Positions 55,782 to 63,359 of a stretch of DNA of 64,000 nucleotides are shown one piece after another. The stretch lies in contig NZ_WQLA01000002.1 of the NCBI RefSeq assembly GCF_009755275.1, positions 1-64,000 of the forward strand, given 5' to 3'. The stretch's first letter is position 1; every line of letters starts with the position of its first letter. The DNA is from Mucilaginibacter aquatilis. GTDB lineage: Bacteria > Bacteroidota > Bacteroidia > Sphingobacteriales > Sphingobacteriaceae. Both the position numbers and the translations under genes were made by a program. The notes below the pieces were generated by a model. It was not told where the DNA came from. It searched no databases and saw only the letters and a program-made list of their open reading frames with translations.

Positions 55782-56480
55782 TTAACGGCTCAGAATCCCA
55801 AGCAGCTTATCCAGTTGCTTACATTCATTCTTTTTTAAAAGCTCAACGGTCATAGGCACATCTTTCAGCGGGCGGTCTTTAGCATCTTTGGGTACTGCGG
55901 CTATTATGTCTACCATATCAATTCCGCTTACCACCTCACCATACACAGTGTAACCATGATCAAGCTGCGGGGTGCCGCCAACGGTGCGGTATATGGCACG
56001 TTGCCACTCGGGCACGGTATAGCCTTTTAACCTGGTTTGCTGCAAAGAATCAATGCGTGCATTTGTAACGCGCTTACCTTCTACAATATAAAACTGGCAA
56101 CCGCTTGATGCCTTTTGAGGGTTATCATCGCGGGCGGCTGCAAGTACACCCCGTTTATGAAACAGGCTGTCCTTAAACTCTGCAGGTATAGTATATTTAA
56201 CATCACCATCGCCCAACGCCTGGCCGGCAACTGCTTTTTTTGAATCTGGGTCGCCACCTTGTATCATAAAGTTTTGAATTACCCGGTGAAATAGCGTGCC
56301 GTTATAAAAACCTTCTTTGGTGAGTTTGATAAAATTATCTCGGTGCTTAGGCGTTTCGTTATATAAACGGATAATCACCTGCCCATAGGCAGTTTTAATA
56401 CGTACATATTGATTTCGCGGCGGTTTACTCCAGGCAGTAAATGAGAGTAAGATTAAAACAAGGGCAAGTACTCTATTCAT
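55782..56480 (-). CDS. Cyclophilin-type peptidyl-prolyl isomerase, exported
   Basis: A 232-residue protein (from ATG 56480) with signal MNRVLALVLILLSFTAWSKP. The cyclophilin domain has YGQVIIRLYNETPKHRDNFIKL, FYNGTLFHRVIQNFMIQGGDP and GYTVYGEVVSGIDMVDIIA. SSGCQFYIVEG is the substrate-binding strand. It should aid folding in the periplasm. It overlaps the upstream 118-aa gene by 8 nt, so the pair is probably co-translated. The start at 56504 was rejected because it delays the signal. Confidence 0.9.
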   Translation of the reverse strand: MNRVLALVLILLSFTAWSKPPRNQYVRIKTAYGQVIIRLYNETPKHRDNFIKLTKEGFYNGTLFHRVIQNFMIQGGDPDSKKAVAGQALGDGDVKYTIPAEFKDSLFHKRGVLAAARDDNPQKASSGCQFYIVEGKRVTNARIDSLQQTRLKGYTVPEWQRAIYRTVGGTPQLDHGYTVYGEVVSGIDMVDIIAAVPKDAKDRPLKDVPMTVELLKKNECKQLDKLLGILSR

Positions 56481-56829
56481 CGTTTTGCGTATCCAGTTCT
56501 TCAAAATAGTTAACTATTAATGATTTCATCATCATTTCCTGCTCAAGCAAGGTATAAGGCGGAATAGGCTTTATTAGCTTCCAGTGGGGCCAGCCATCCT
56601 GATCGGCACCTTCAAGTTCATAAAATCCAAGCTGACTAAAAAGCTTACAATTAGCAATATGCATCAACTCTTCTTTTTGGCGCTTGCTGAATTTACGCGG
56701 ACCCTGTCCAAGCTCCTGTACGCCAATTAAAAACAACATCACTTTTATATCAGGCAGGTCGGTATCAAAGTCTTCGGCAATTCGCTGCTGCAACACTTTC
56801 CACTTTTCGTTTATCTCGGCAGGTTTCAT
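56473..56829 (-). CDS. Conserved hypothetical protein (118 aa)
   Basis: A soluble 118-residue protein. Features are DLPDIKVMLFLIGVQELGQGPRKFSKRQKEELMHIANCKLFSQLG and the acidic C-terminus NYFEELDTQNDE. I recognise no domain; the HIANCKL part looks like a helical packing motif conserved in Bacteroidota. It lies in an 8-nt overlap with the cyclophilin gene. Confidence 0.8.
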   Translation of the reverse strand: MKPAEINEKWKVLQQRIAEDFDTDLPDIKVMLFLIGVQELGQGPRKFSKRQKEELMHIANCKLFSQLGFYELEGADQDGWPHWKLIKPIPPYTLLEQEMMMKSLIVNYFEELDTQNDE

Positions 56830-56918
56830 AGCGGTAAATATAGCTTAAATTTAAAAGTAAGCCGTTAAGTACAATTTACACGCGTCAACATCTCACATGT
56901 AACTTTACCCATGTTAAA

Positions 56919-56953
56919 TTAAAAAGGGCCGTTAGTAAAACTAACAGCCCTTT
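56919..56953 (-). terminator. Terminator of the Gly/His-rich protein gene
   Basis: On the minus strand AAAGGGCTGTTAG pairs with CTAACGGCCCTTT with one mismatch, followed by TTTAATTT. It lies just after the stop of the gene at 56971. Confidence 0.8.
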
Positions 56954-56970
56954 GCGCTAATGTTTAAATC

Positions 56971-57507
56971 TTAATGCTTGCCATGGCCTTTACCATGACC
57001 CTTACCCGGGCCTTTACCATGCCCCGGCCCATTACCTTTCCAATGACCTTTTGCTTTACCATTTCCTTTAGTTTTGTAAACTACTGTACGCCTTCCCGGA
57101 ACGTAGTGATTTTTATATTTTACATCCTTGCTGTTTCGGATAATTACCTGATCGTGCCTTCCCCTATAGCCTGCGTAGCGCGAACGATAAACGCCGGCGC
57201 GCTCCCAAGGATTAGGTTCATTTATTACAACTTTATAGCTGTTGTACGGATTGAAGTTGCTGAATCTTGACGGAAGGCTACGGCTGCGCGCCCACCTGTT
57301 ATTTGAGTAATAAATATATTCATGCGTTGGTACCGAGTAGTAAGCATCTATATCGGGCATGTAGTAATAATCAACATAGTCATAACCAACCGGCCCCCAA
57401 TCAGGCTGACTGCCAATGTTAAGGTTAACACTTATCTGAGCTTCGGCTTTGTTATTAATTGCAATACCACTTACTAAAATGGCCACTGCGAGTATCATCT
57501 TTTTCAT
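56971..57507 (-). CDS. Exported protein with Gly/His/Lys-rich tail (178 aa)
   Basis: The signal peptide is MKKMILAVAILVSGIAINNKAEAQ. The mature half is rich in Tyr, Trp and Asp (DYVDYYYMPDIDAYYSVP), followed by a Arg-rich stretch (RSRYAGYRGRHDQVIIRNS) and a tail of about 30 residues built from GHGKG and GPGKG repeats, ending in GKH. The tail may bind metal or polyanions, or be disordered. No named domain is seen. It has its own terminator. Confidence 0.78.
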   Translation of the reverse strand: MKKMILAVAILVSGIAINNKAEAQISVNLNIGSQPDWGPVGYDYVDYYYMPDIDAYYSVPTHEYIYYSNNRWARSRSLPSRFSNFNPYNSYKVVINEPNPWERAGVYRSRYAGYRGRHDQVIIRNSKDVKYKNHYVPGRRTVVYKTKGNGKAKGHWKGNGPGHGKGPGKGHGKGHGKH

Positions 57508-57615
57508 AGTACTTCAAAAATTTGGTATTATGACAATTGATAACTGCTAAAAGTTTAAACAAAGTTATGTATCGGCTTGGTTACAATACATAGTTAACCA
57601 AGGGTTATAAAACAC

Positions 57616-57644
57616 AATGGCCCGGGTAAATTACCTGGGCCATT
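57616..57644 (-). terminator. Hairpin after the S41 protease gene
   Basis: AATGGCCCGGGTAA and TTACCTGGGCCATT form a 14-bp stem with one G-U pair. On the minus strand it is 21 nt beyond the protease stop and is followed by GTGTTTTATA. Confidence 0.75.
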
Positions 57645-57664
57645 GATTTAAAAATGTTATTTGA

Positions 57665-59389
57665 TTACCTGGCGTCGCCATCTAACCTGGCTGCCGCCAA
57701 TGTGGTTTGTGGTTTACCAATTATACGGTAATTGCCTTCGCCTTTTAATATTGATGCTAATAAGGGACGGTCTTGCAATGTTTTTACTGCCTGCGCCATC
57801 TCCTTGTCGTATTTGAAATTGGCTTCATACCTGCCTTTCTCATAATAATAACGCGCAGCTATTTCATTCTCCAAAACCTGCTTTATCTCGGTTTTGTGTA
57901 CCTGCAAATCATTCTTTTTAGTGCTTGATAGCTTATTGCGCAGTGCTTCAAGCTCGGGCTGTAGTTCGGCATATTGCTTGTCTTTTGCAGCTTCTGTTTT
58001 TAGCGCAGTAAGTATCTTTTCGCTGGCTGTGCTGTAAGTATAGTTTTTACTTGACAGGTATTTCACGAAGTCAGCATACTCAGCATCAGTTAAAGTAAAT
58101 GCTTTTGCTGCCGGAATTTTTTGATGACCCGCCCTGTAATCATTAGCGTAATCATAAATTAACAGTTTGCTTATTAGTGTTTGCGTAACATCGGCAAAGC
58201 GTTCTTGCTTTACAGGCACATCAGGGAAAACACCGCTACCATCATAAACTGATCTTCCTGAACGGGTTTTGAATTCGTGTAACGATGAATCGGCCATTTT
58301 CACTACGCTGCCGTCATCTTTACGGTGGGCATAATCAAGAGCCTGAACACATCTGCCCGATGGGATAAAGTATTTAGCAATAGTAATTTTAACCAGGCTG
58401 CTATATGGCAGGCTAAACGTTTGCTGCACAAGCCCTTTACCATAGCTGCGCTGCCCTATAACAACAGCGCGGTCAAGATCCTGCAGGGCACCTGCAACAA
58501 TTTCAGACGCCGATGCCGACCGCCCGTTTACCAACACTACCAGCGGCAAGTTGCCTTCAACCGGCTGGGTAACGGTACGATAGGTAAAGTTCTTTTCGCG
58601 TATTTTGCCTTTTTGCGAAACCACCTCAACATCTTTTTGTACAAACAGGTTCACTATTTTAACGGCCTCCTGCAAAATACCACCGCCATTAGAGCGCAAA
58701 TCAAGCACAATACCCGTAGGGTTGCTTTTCTTTAAGTTAGTAAGTGCGTTGGTAACCTCATCGGCAGAGTTTTCAAGAAATTTGTCGAGTTTTATATATC
58801 CAATATTACCATCTACAATGCCGTAGTATGATACATTGGGTTGCTTTATTTCTTCGCGTACCAGGCTTTTTTCAAACGCAGGGGCATCACCACGTTTGAG
58901 TTGAATCTTTATACCGGCTCCCTTACTGCCTTTAAGTAGCTGGCTTACCTGTTCATTGTTACGGCTGGTTAATTCAATATCGTTTATTTTAACAATTTGG
59001 TCGCCGGGGCGTATATCAGCCTTTTGAGCCGGAAAGCCTTCAAAAACTTCAGATACATACACCTTACCATTGCGTGTAAAAATACTGGTGCCTATGCCAC
59101 CGTATTGGGTGCTTACATAATGAAGCTTGTAATCTTCAATTTCTGATTCGGGCACAAACTCGGTGTAAGGATCTAAACCGCTAAGCATGGCATCAACACC
59201 GGTTTTAACCATTTTAGCCGAATTTATATCATCAACGTAATTTAAATTTACCTCTTTATATACCGAAGCAAATACATCCAGATTTTTTGAAATCTGGAAT
59301 AAATCATCACTAAAGCTCCACAAGCCAACAGCCAAAGCAGCTGCTCCAATCCCCATCCCTGCTTTACGGTATAAATTTCTAACACTCAT
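57665..59389 (-). CDS. S41 family carboxy-terminal processing protease (paralogue 2)
   Basis: A 574-residue protease with one N-terminal membrane helix (GAAALAVGLWSF region), a PDZ domain with GGIGTSIFTRNGKVYVS and GFPAQKADIRPGDQIV, and the S41 core. The Ser is in GRSASASEIVAGALQDLDRAVVIG and the Lys in QRSYGKGLVQ. A C-terminal helical extension of about 130 residues resembles the Bacteroidota long-type CtpA. It acts on periplasmic C-termini. It is a paralogue of the gene at 54168. Confidence 0.93.
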   Translation of the reverse strand: MSVRNLYRKAGMGIGAAALAVGLWSFSDDLFQISKNLDVFASVYKEVNLNYVDDINSAKMVKTGVDAMLSGLDPYTEFVPESEIEDYKLHYVSTQYGGIGTSIFTRNGKVYVSEVFEGFPAQKADIRPGDQIVKINDIELTSRNNEQVSQLLKGSKGAGIKIQLKRGDAPAFEKSLVREEIKQPNVSYYGIVDGNIGYIKLDKFLENSADEVTNALTNLKKSNPTGIVLDLRSNGGGILQEAVKIVNLFVQKDVEVVSQKGKIREKNFTYRTVTQPVEGNLPLVVLVNGRSASASEIVAGALQDLDRAVVIGQRSYGKGLVQQTFSLPYSSLVKITIAKYFIPSGRCVQALDYAHRKDDGSVVKMADSSLHEFKTRSGRSVYDGSGVFPDVPVKQERFADVTQTLISKLLIYDYANDYRAGHQKIPAAKAFTLTDAEYADFVKYLSSKNYTYSTASEKILTALKTEAAKDKQYAELQPELEALRNKLSSTKKNDLQVHKTEIKQVLENEIAARYYYEKGRYEANFKYDKEMAQAVKTLQDRPLLASILKGEGNYRIIGKPQTTLAAARLDGDAR

Positions 59390-59477
59390 TTTCCTTCAAA
59401 TCACTGCTTTATAAGGCGATATATCAGTAAAGGCATAAGTATGCCCCGCGGTTTTAAACGAAGAGTAAAAAATTTTG

Positions 59478-59693
59478 TTACAGGCGATTATTGTCAATGT
59501 TAACCAAAGCTTTCTTCAATGTAAACAATACATATTCGGTATTGCGGTTTACACGCTCTGCAAGGGTATTTATCAATTTATCTTCCTGGCCTTCGTTATA
59601 CTGCAGGTCTTCATCAGTGAGATGATTATATTTGCGCTTAAGTTTAATTTTAACGCGCGGCCAATCTTTGTTACTTATGTTTATTGATGCCAT
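59478..59693 (-). CDS. CsbD-like stress protein (71 aa)
   Basis: A small soluble protein starting MASINISNKDWPRVKIKLKR. The segment YNHLTDEDLQYNEGQEDKL resembles the core of CsbD/general-stress proteins (W-x-x-x-K-x-K-x-x-x-x-L-T-D-x-D). It is about the family's length. The open frame reaches 59738 through unconserved hydrophobic residues, so I chose the ATG at 59693. Confidence 0.75.
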   Translation of the reverse strand: MASINISNKDWPRVKIKLKRKYNHLTDEDLQYNEGQEDKLINTLAERVNRNTEYVLFTLKKALVNIDNNRL

Positions 59694-59808
59694 AATCACA
59701 AAAATATAAAAAAAGAGCATCCAAGACGGTTTCGTCAAAAATTCAGTTTACTATTAAACTTTTACTGGTTAAACGCATCTTAACTCATTACTAAACAAAA
59801 CAAAACTT

Positions 59809-60387
59809 ATGAAAAAGTACATTTTAAGCTTAGCCATATTGGCTTTTACTGTTGCAGGTGCCAAGGCACAGGCAACCTTAGGTATCAAAGGGGGTATAAA
59901 TTTCTCTAAAATAAATACCGACAATATTAGCGAATCATCAGTAGCGGGTTACCAGGCAGGATTATTTGCACGTGTAGGAAACAGCTGGTATTTACAACCC
60001 GAGCTTTACCTTGGTAGCCGCGGTGGTAAGTTTGAGGGCAGTACTGGCGGCAACAGCGCATCAGCCAGCGGAAAGGTAACCTTTACCACACTTAACGTGC
60101 CTGTACTTATTGGCCGTAAATTGGTATCAGTAGGCTCATTGAACGTACGGGCAATGGCCGGACCAGTTTATTCTTATAATCTAAGCGAAAACAACAAGGT
60201 AAATTCAGTTATTGCCGATTTTGGCGAATACAAAAACAGCACCCTGGGTTTCCAGGTTGGCGGCGGTATTGATATTGGCAACATAACTGCCGATTTACGA
60301 TACGAAGGTGGCTTAACCAAAATTAACGAGCGCTACGGTCAGCGTGCAAATTTATGGGCCTTAAGCATTGGCTTTAAAATTCTGTAA
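59809..60387 (+). CDS. Outer-membrane beta-barrel protein (porin-like, 192 aa)
   Basis: Signal MKKYILSLAILAFTVAGAKAQ is followed by a barrel: TLGIKGGINFSKINTDN, YQAGLFARVGNSWYLQPELYLGSRGGK, LNVPVLIGRKL and the final LWALSIGFKIL. It is the same class as the gene at 34914 though divergent in sequence. A strong terminator follows. Confidence 0.87.
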   Translation: MKKYILSLAILAFTVAGAKAQATLGIKGGINFSKINTDNISESSVAGYQAGLFARVGNSWYLQPELYLGSRGGKFEGSTGGNSASASGKVTFTTLNVPVLIGRKLVSVGSLNVRAMAGPVYSYNLSENNKVNSVIADFGEYKNSTLGFQVGGGIDIGNITADLRYEGGLTKINERYGQRANLWALSIGFKIL

Positions 60388-60403
60388 TTAGCAAGTTTTA
60401 TAT

Positions 60404-60445
60404 AAACAATAAGGCCGCCTGCTTTTGCAGGCGGCCTTATTGTTT
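60404..60445 (+). terminator. Strong intrinsic terminator
   Basis: A 19-bp perfect stem (AAACAATAAGGCCGCCTGC with its complement) around a TTTT loop follows the porin-like gene. It separates it from the Ter module. Confidence 0.95.
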
Positions 60446-60541
60446 TACAGCCTTTTTTAGCCGTGAGCGGCTTTTGATATTGCTCATTACAATTTTATAT
60501 TTACCTTACCATAATTTATCTGCTACGAAAATACAGGTCTT

Positions 60542-61258
60542 ATGCCGCACTATAAGCATTACTCGTTTGACCTTTGGTTAACGCTCATCAAGTCAAATCC
60601 GTTGTTTAAACAACGCCGGAGCCTGTATTTTTACGAGAACTATAATTCATTGCAAAAAACGCTTTCAGAGGTTGAAGCTATTTTCAGGCAAGTTGATGTA
60701 ATGTGCAATTGCATTAATGAGCGTACGGGTAAAAATATTGATGCCGACGAGATGTACCTCATGGTAATAAGCCAAATGCATAACAACCAGATAAATCTGC
60801 ATAGCATCAACACCGATGAACTTTACCAAAGAATGGAGGCGCTATTATTTGAAAATTTGCCGAAAGTATATTGTGATAATACGGTAGCAGTATTGGCGGC
60901 TATAAAAGATAGTGGAGCATCAATTAATATTTTAAGTAACACAGGCTTTATTAAAGGCAGTACACTGCGGCAGATACTGCAACAGCTGGGTATTAGCCAG
61001 TATATTGATTTTCATTTATACTCTGATGAGTTAGGCATTTCCAAACCTAATCCAAAGTTTTTTCAATTGATGATTGATCAGGCTGCTATTTTAAATACAT
61101 CTATAACCTTAAAAGATATAGTACACATAGGCGACAACCCTATTGCCGACATTGCCGGTGCCGAGGCGATGGGCTTAAACGCCATACTTATTAATTCCAA
61201 CCAAAAATCTATCACATCTTTATCCAACCATGAACCATCGCATTTATTCCCTTCATAA
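60542..61258 (+). CDS. HAD-superfamily hydrolase of the Ter module
   Basis: A 238-residue HAD protein. Motif I is SFDLWLTLIKSNP, so the nucleophile Asp is present but the usual second Asp is Trp (D-x-W); motif II is NILSNTGF, the Lys is in GISKPNPKFFQ, and motif III is VHIGDNPIADIAGAEAMG. The replacement suggests a dehalogenase- or phosphonatase-like variant or altered substrate. It overlaps the next gene by 29 nt and is thus part of one operon with PRTase, TerD, TerD and TelA. In Ter systems such HAD enzymes are linked to a predicted nucleotide-like metabolite. Confidence 0.88.
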   Translation: MPHYKHYSFDLWLTLIKSNPLFKQRRSLYFYENYNSLQKTLSEVEAIFRQVDVMCNCINERTGKNIDADEMYLMVISQMHNNQINLHSINTDELYQRMEALLFENLPKVYCDNTVAVLAAIKDSGASINILSNTGFIKGSTLRQILQQLGISQYIDFHLYSDELGISKPNPKFFQLMIDQAAILNTSITLKDIVHIGDNPIADIAGAEAMGLNAILINSNQKSITSLSNHEPSHLFPS

Positions 61259-62078
61259 AATACACAGCAGTACAAATTTTGGCTTCGATGCCGCTGATTA
61301 CAGCCGTTTTAAATATGGTGATGATGCCGTTGCCGCACGCTACGGTACCGCCCTGGCCGATGGTTTTATACAAGACGTATTGAGCAAAAACCCACCTACG
61401 CAACAATTGGTAGTTATATCAAGTCCGTACTCTTTCATCCCTACTGCAACGTTTGCCCTTAAAAATCATTTTGTGTTCAGGCTTAACCGGTGGCTGGCTC
61501 AAAACGGCATACCTGTGGTGCAAGAAGCTAAAGTGCATCGCACTATAACTTACAAAGAAGATTATGGCGCTTTAGATGCCGAGCAGCGCATGAGCCTCAT
61601 TAGTAACGACTCATTTCATATAGATGCCGGTTTTTTAACCGGTAAGGTGCTCATATTTTTAGATGATATAAAGATAACCGGCAGCCATGAGCGCATGATT
61701 TCAAAAATGATCAGGGAGTACAATTTGCATAATGAAACCTACATGCTTTATTTTGCCGAGTTGGTTAACATGGATATTCCGCCAACCATTGAAAATTACC
61801 TCAACTACCATGAGGTCAAAACCATTTTTGACTTAGACCGCGTTATTAACGGCGGCCATTTTATTGTTAATACGCGTATTGTAAAGTACATACTCAATTA
61901 TGACCATAAAGATTTTTGCATTTTTATAGAATATCAAAGCAAAGCTTTCATAAATCAGTTATATGATATGGCTTTAGGAAATGGTTATCACACTATGGAT
62001 AATTATTCTATAAATTTGAATTACTTAAGAAACCTTTTATTAGATCACGAAACAAAATTAGTACACCATGGCAATTAA
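61230..62078 (+). CDS. Phosphoribosyltransferase-like protein of the Ter module
   Basis: A 282-residue protein with the PRPP-binding motif VLIFLDDIKITGSHERM (D-D-I-x-I-T-G) near residue 145, in a PRTase fold. SYSFIPTATFALKNHFV and INGGHFIVNTRIVKY are other conserved blocks. This is the type of PRTase described in Ter-dependent stress systems, where it is proposed to make a nucleoside-like product with HAD enzymes. The start overlaps the HAD gene by 29 nt and the end overlaps terD by 11 nt. Confidence 0.85.
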   Translation: MNHRIYSLHKIHSSTNFGFDAADYSRFKYGDDAVAARYGTALADGFIQDVLSKNPPTQQLVVISSPYSFIPTATFALKNHFVFRLNRWLAQNGIPVVQEAKVHRTITYKEDYGALDAEQRMSLISNDSFHIDAGFLTGKVLIFLDDIKITGSHERMISKMIREYNLHNETYMLYFAELVNMDIPPTIENYLNYHEVKTIFDLDRVINGGHFIVNTRIVKYILNYDHKDFCIFIEYQSKAFINQLYDMALGNGYHTMDNYSINLNYLRNLLLDHETKLVHHGN

Positions 62079-62622
62079 CTTGCAAAAAGGACAGCGCGAA
62101 ACCATCAACGCACCAAAATTTGTTGTTGGCTTAGGCTGGGATACCAACAGTTCTTCCACAGGGTCAGCATTTGATTTGGATGCCTCTGTTTTTATCATGG
62201 GCGATAACAAAAAAATATTAGCCGATGAATTTTTTGTGTTTTACAACAATACTACTTCTCCGGATGGAGCTGTTGAGCATACCGGCGACAACCTTACCGG
62301 CGCAGGCGATGGCGACGACGAGCAAATTAAAATTGACCTGTCGAAAATAGATTCGCGCGTTACCGAGATATGCATCGTGATTACCATACATGAGGCCGAA
62401 AGCCGCCGCCAGAATTTTGGGCAGGTGCGTAACTCGTTCATCCGCATTTTTGATGCCGATACCAACACCGATTTGCTGAAATACGAACTAGAGGAAGACT
62501 TTTCAATAGAAACAGCCGTTGAATTTGGCCGTATTTACAAGCGCAACAACGAGTGGAAATTTGAAGCCGTTGGTGCAGGTATGAAAGGCGGATTACAGGA
62601 TTACTTAAATAAATACAACTAA
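62068..62622 (+). CDS. TerD family protein (copy 1)
   Basis: A 184-residue TerD-type calcium-binding protein. FDLDASVFIMGDNKKI, HTGDNLTGAGDGDDEQIKIDL and IVITIHEAESRRQNFGQVRNSFIRI are the family's motifs, with the acidic residues that bind Ca2+. It is full length for TerD (about 190). Second and third genes of the module are joined by an 11-nt overlap. Tellurite resistance, phage defence and stress responses have been linked to the family. Confidence 0.95.
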   Translation: MAINLQKGQRETINAPKFVVGLGWDTNSSSTGSAFDLDASVFIMGDNKKILADEFFVFYNNTTSPDGAVEHTGDNLTGAGDGDDEQIKIDLSKIDSRVTEICIVITIHEAESRRQNFGQVRNSFIRIFDADTNTDLLKYELEEDFSIETAVEFGRIYKRNNEWKFEAVGAGMKGGLQDYLNKYN

Positions 62623-62629
62623 ACCTAAT

Positions 62630-63244
62630 ATGGCAATTAATCTGGAAAAAGGGCAGCGCATTAGTCTTGAAAAAAGCAATGGTAGCAAGCTGCAAAATAT
62701 ATGTGTAGGCATTAACTGGGGTGCTATTGAAAAAAAAGGCCTGTTTGGCATTGGCGGCAGCAAAGAAGCGGTTGACCTTGACGGCAGCTGCGCCCTGTTT
62801 AACGCCAACAAGCAACTGGAAGAAGTAGTATACTTTGGCAACCTGAAATCAAAAAACGGCTCGGTTAAACATAGCGGCGACGATTTAACCGGAGATATGG
62901 GCGGCGACGATGGTATTGACAACGAGGTAATAACGCTCGATCTGTCGAAACTTAATGAAAGCACCACATATGTAGCTTTTGTACTCAACAGTTTCCGCGG
63001 ACATGATTTTGGTAAAATTCCGTTTGCCTCTATACGAATTTACGAAGGTACACCTACACGTGTAAACGAGGTGTTTGCTAAATATGATATTGCCAACGGG
63101 CCAGGTTTTGCCGGTCACGTGAGTATGGTTATGGGCGTATTTTACAAACGTAACGGCGAGTGGAAGTTTAACGCCATTGGCGAGCCTACTAAAGACAAAA
63201 AACTGCAGGAAACCGTAAATACGGTAATGCAGCAGTATTTGTAA
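62630..63244 (+). CDS. TerD family protein (copy 2)
   Basis: A 204-residue TerD relative starting MAINLEKGQRISLEKSN. It has DLDGSCALFNANKQLEE, HSGDDLTGDMGGDDGIDNEVITLDL and SIRIYEGTP. It is 7 nt after copy 1 and about 40% similar by eye, so the two come from an old duplication. This copy is longer by insertion near residues 30-45 (KKGLFGIGGSKEAV). Confidence 0.95.
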   Translation: MAINLEKGQRISLEKSNGSKLQNICVGINWGAIEKKGLFGIGGSKEAVDLDGSCALFNANKQLEEVVYFGNLKSKNGSVKHSGDDLTGDMGGDDGIDNEVITLDLSKLNESTTYVAFVLNSFRGHDFGKIPFASIRIYEGTPTRVNEVFAKYDIANGPGFAGHVSMVMGVFYKRNGEWKFNAIGEPTKDKKLQETVNTVMQQYL

Positions 63245-63280
63245 GCCCCATCCAACCCTCCCCGGGAGGGAGGGCTTTTT
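63245..63280 (+). repeat. Palindromic repeat with terminator form between terD and telA
   Basis: AAGCCC with GGGCTT enclose CCCTCCC/GGGAGGG and are followed by TTTTTAT. It could stop or reduce transcription between terD and telA. Confidence 0.7.
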
Positions 63281-63320
63281 ATAATTTATAACTTAAAAAG
63301 TTTATCCCCGCAACTTTTAA

Positions 63321-63352
63321 AAGTCTCCCCTCCCGGGGGAGATTAAAGGGGG
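63321..63352. repeat. Second C-rich/G-rich palindrome before telA
   Basis: TCTCCCC and GGGGAGA around TCCC G, followed by TTAAAGGGGGC. It is of the same class as the palindrome at 63245 and the one inside thrB. Confidence 0.6.
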
Positions 63353-63359
63353 CTATATT

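Noticed and set aside
60542..61258. HAD gene as a pseudogene because of the missing second Asp in motif I
   Set aside because: The other HAD motifs and the full frame are intact, and D-x-W/Y variants are known among dehalogenase-like HADs.
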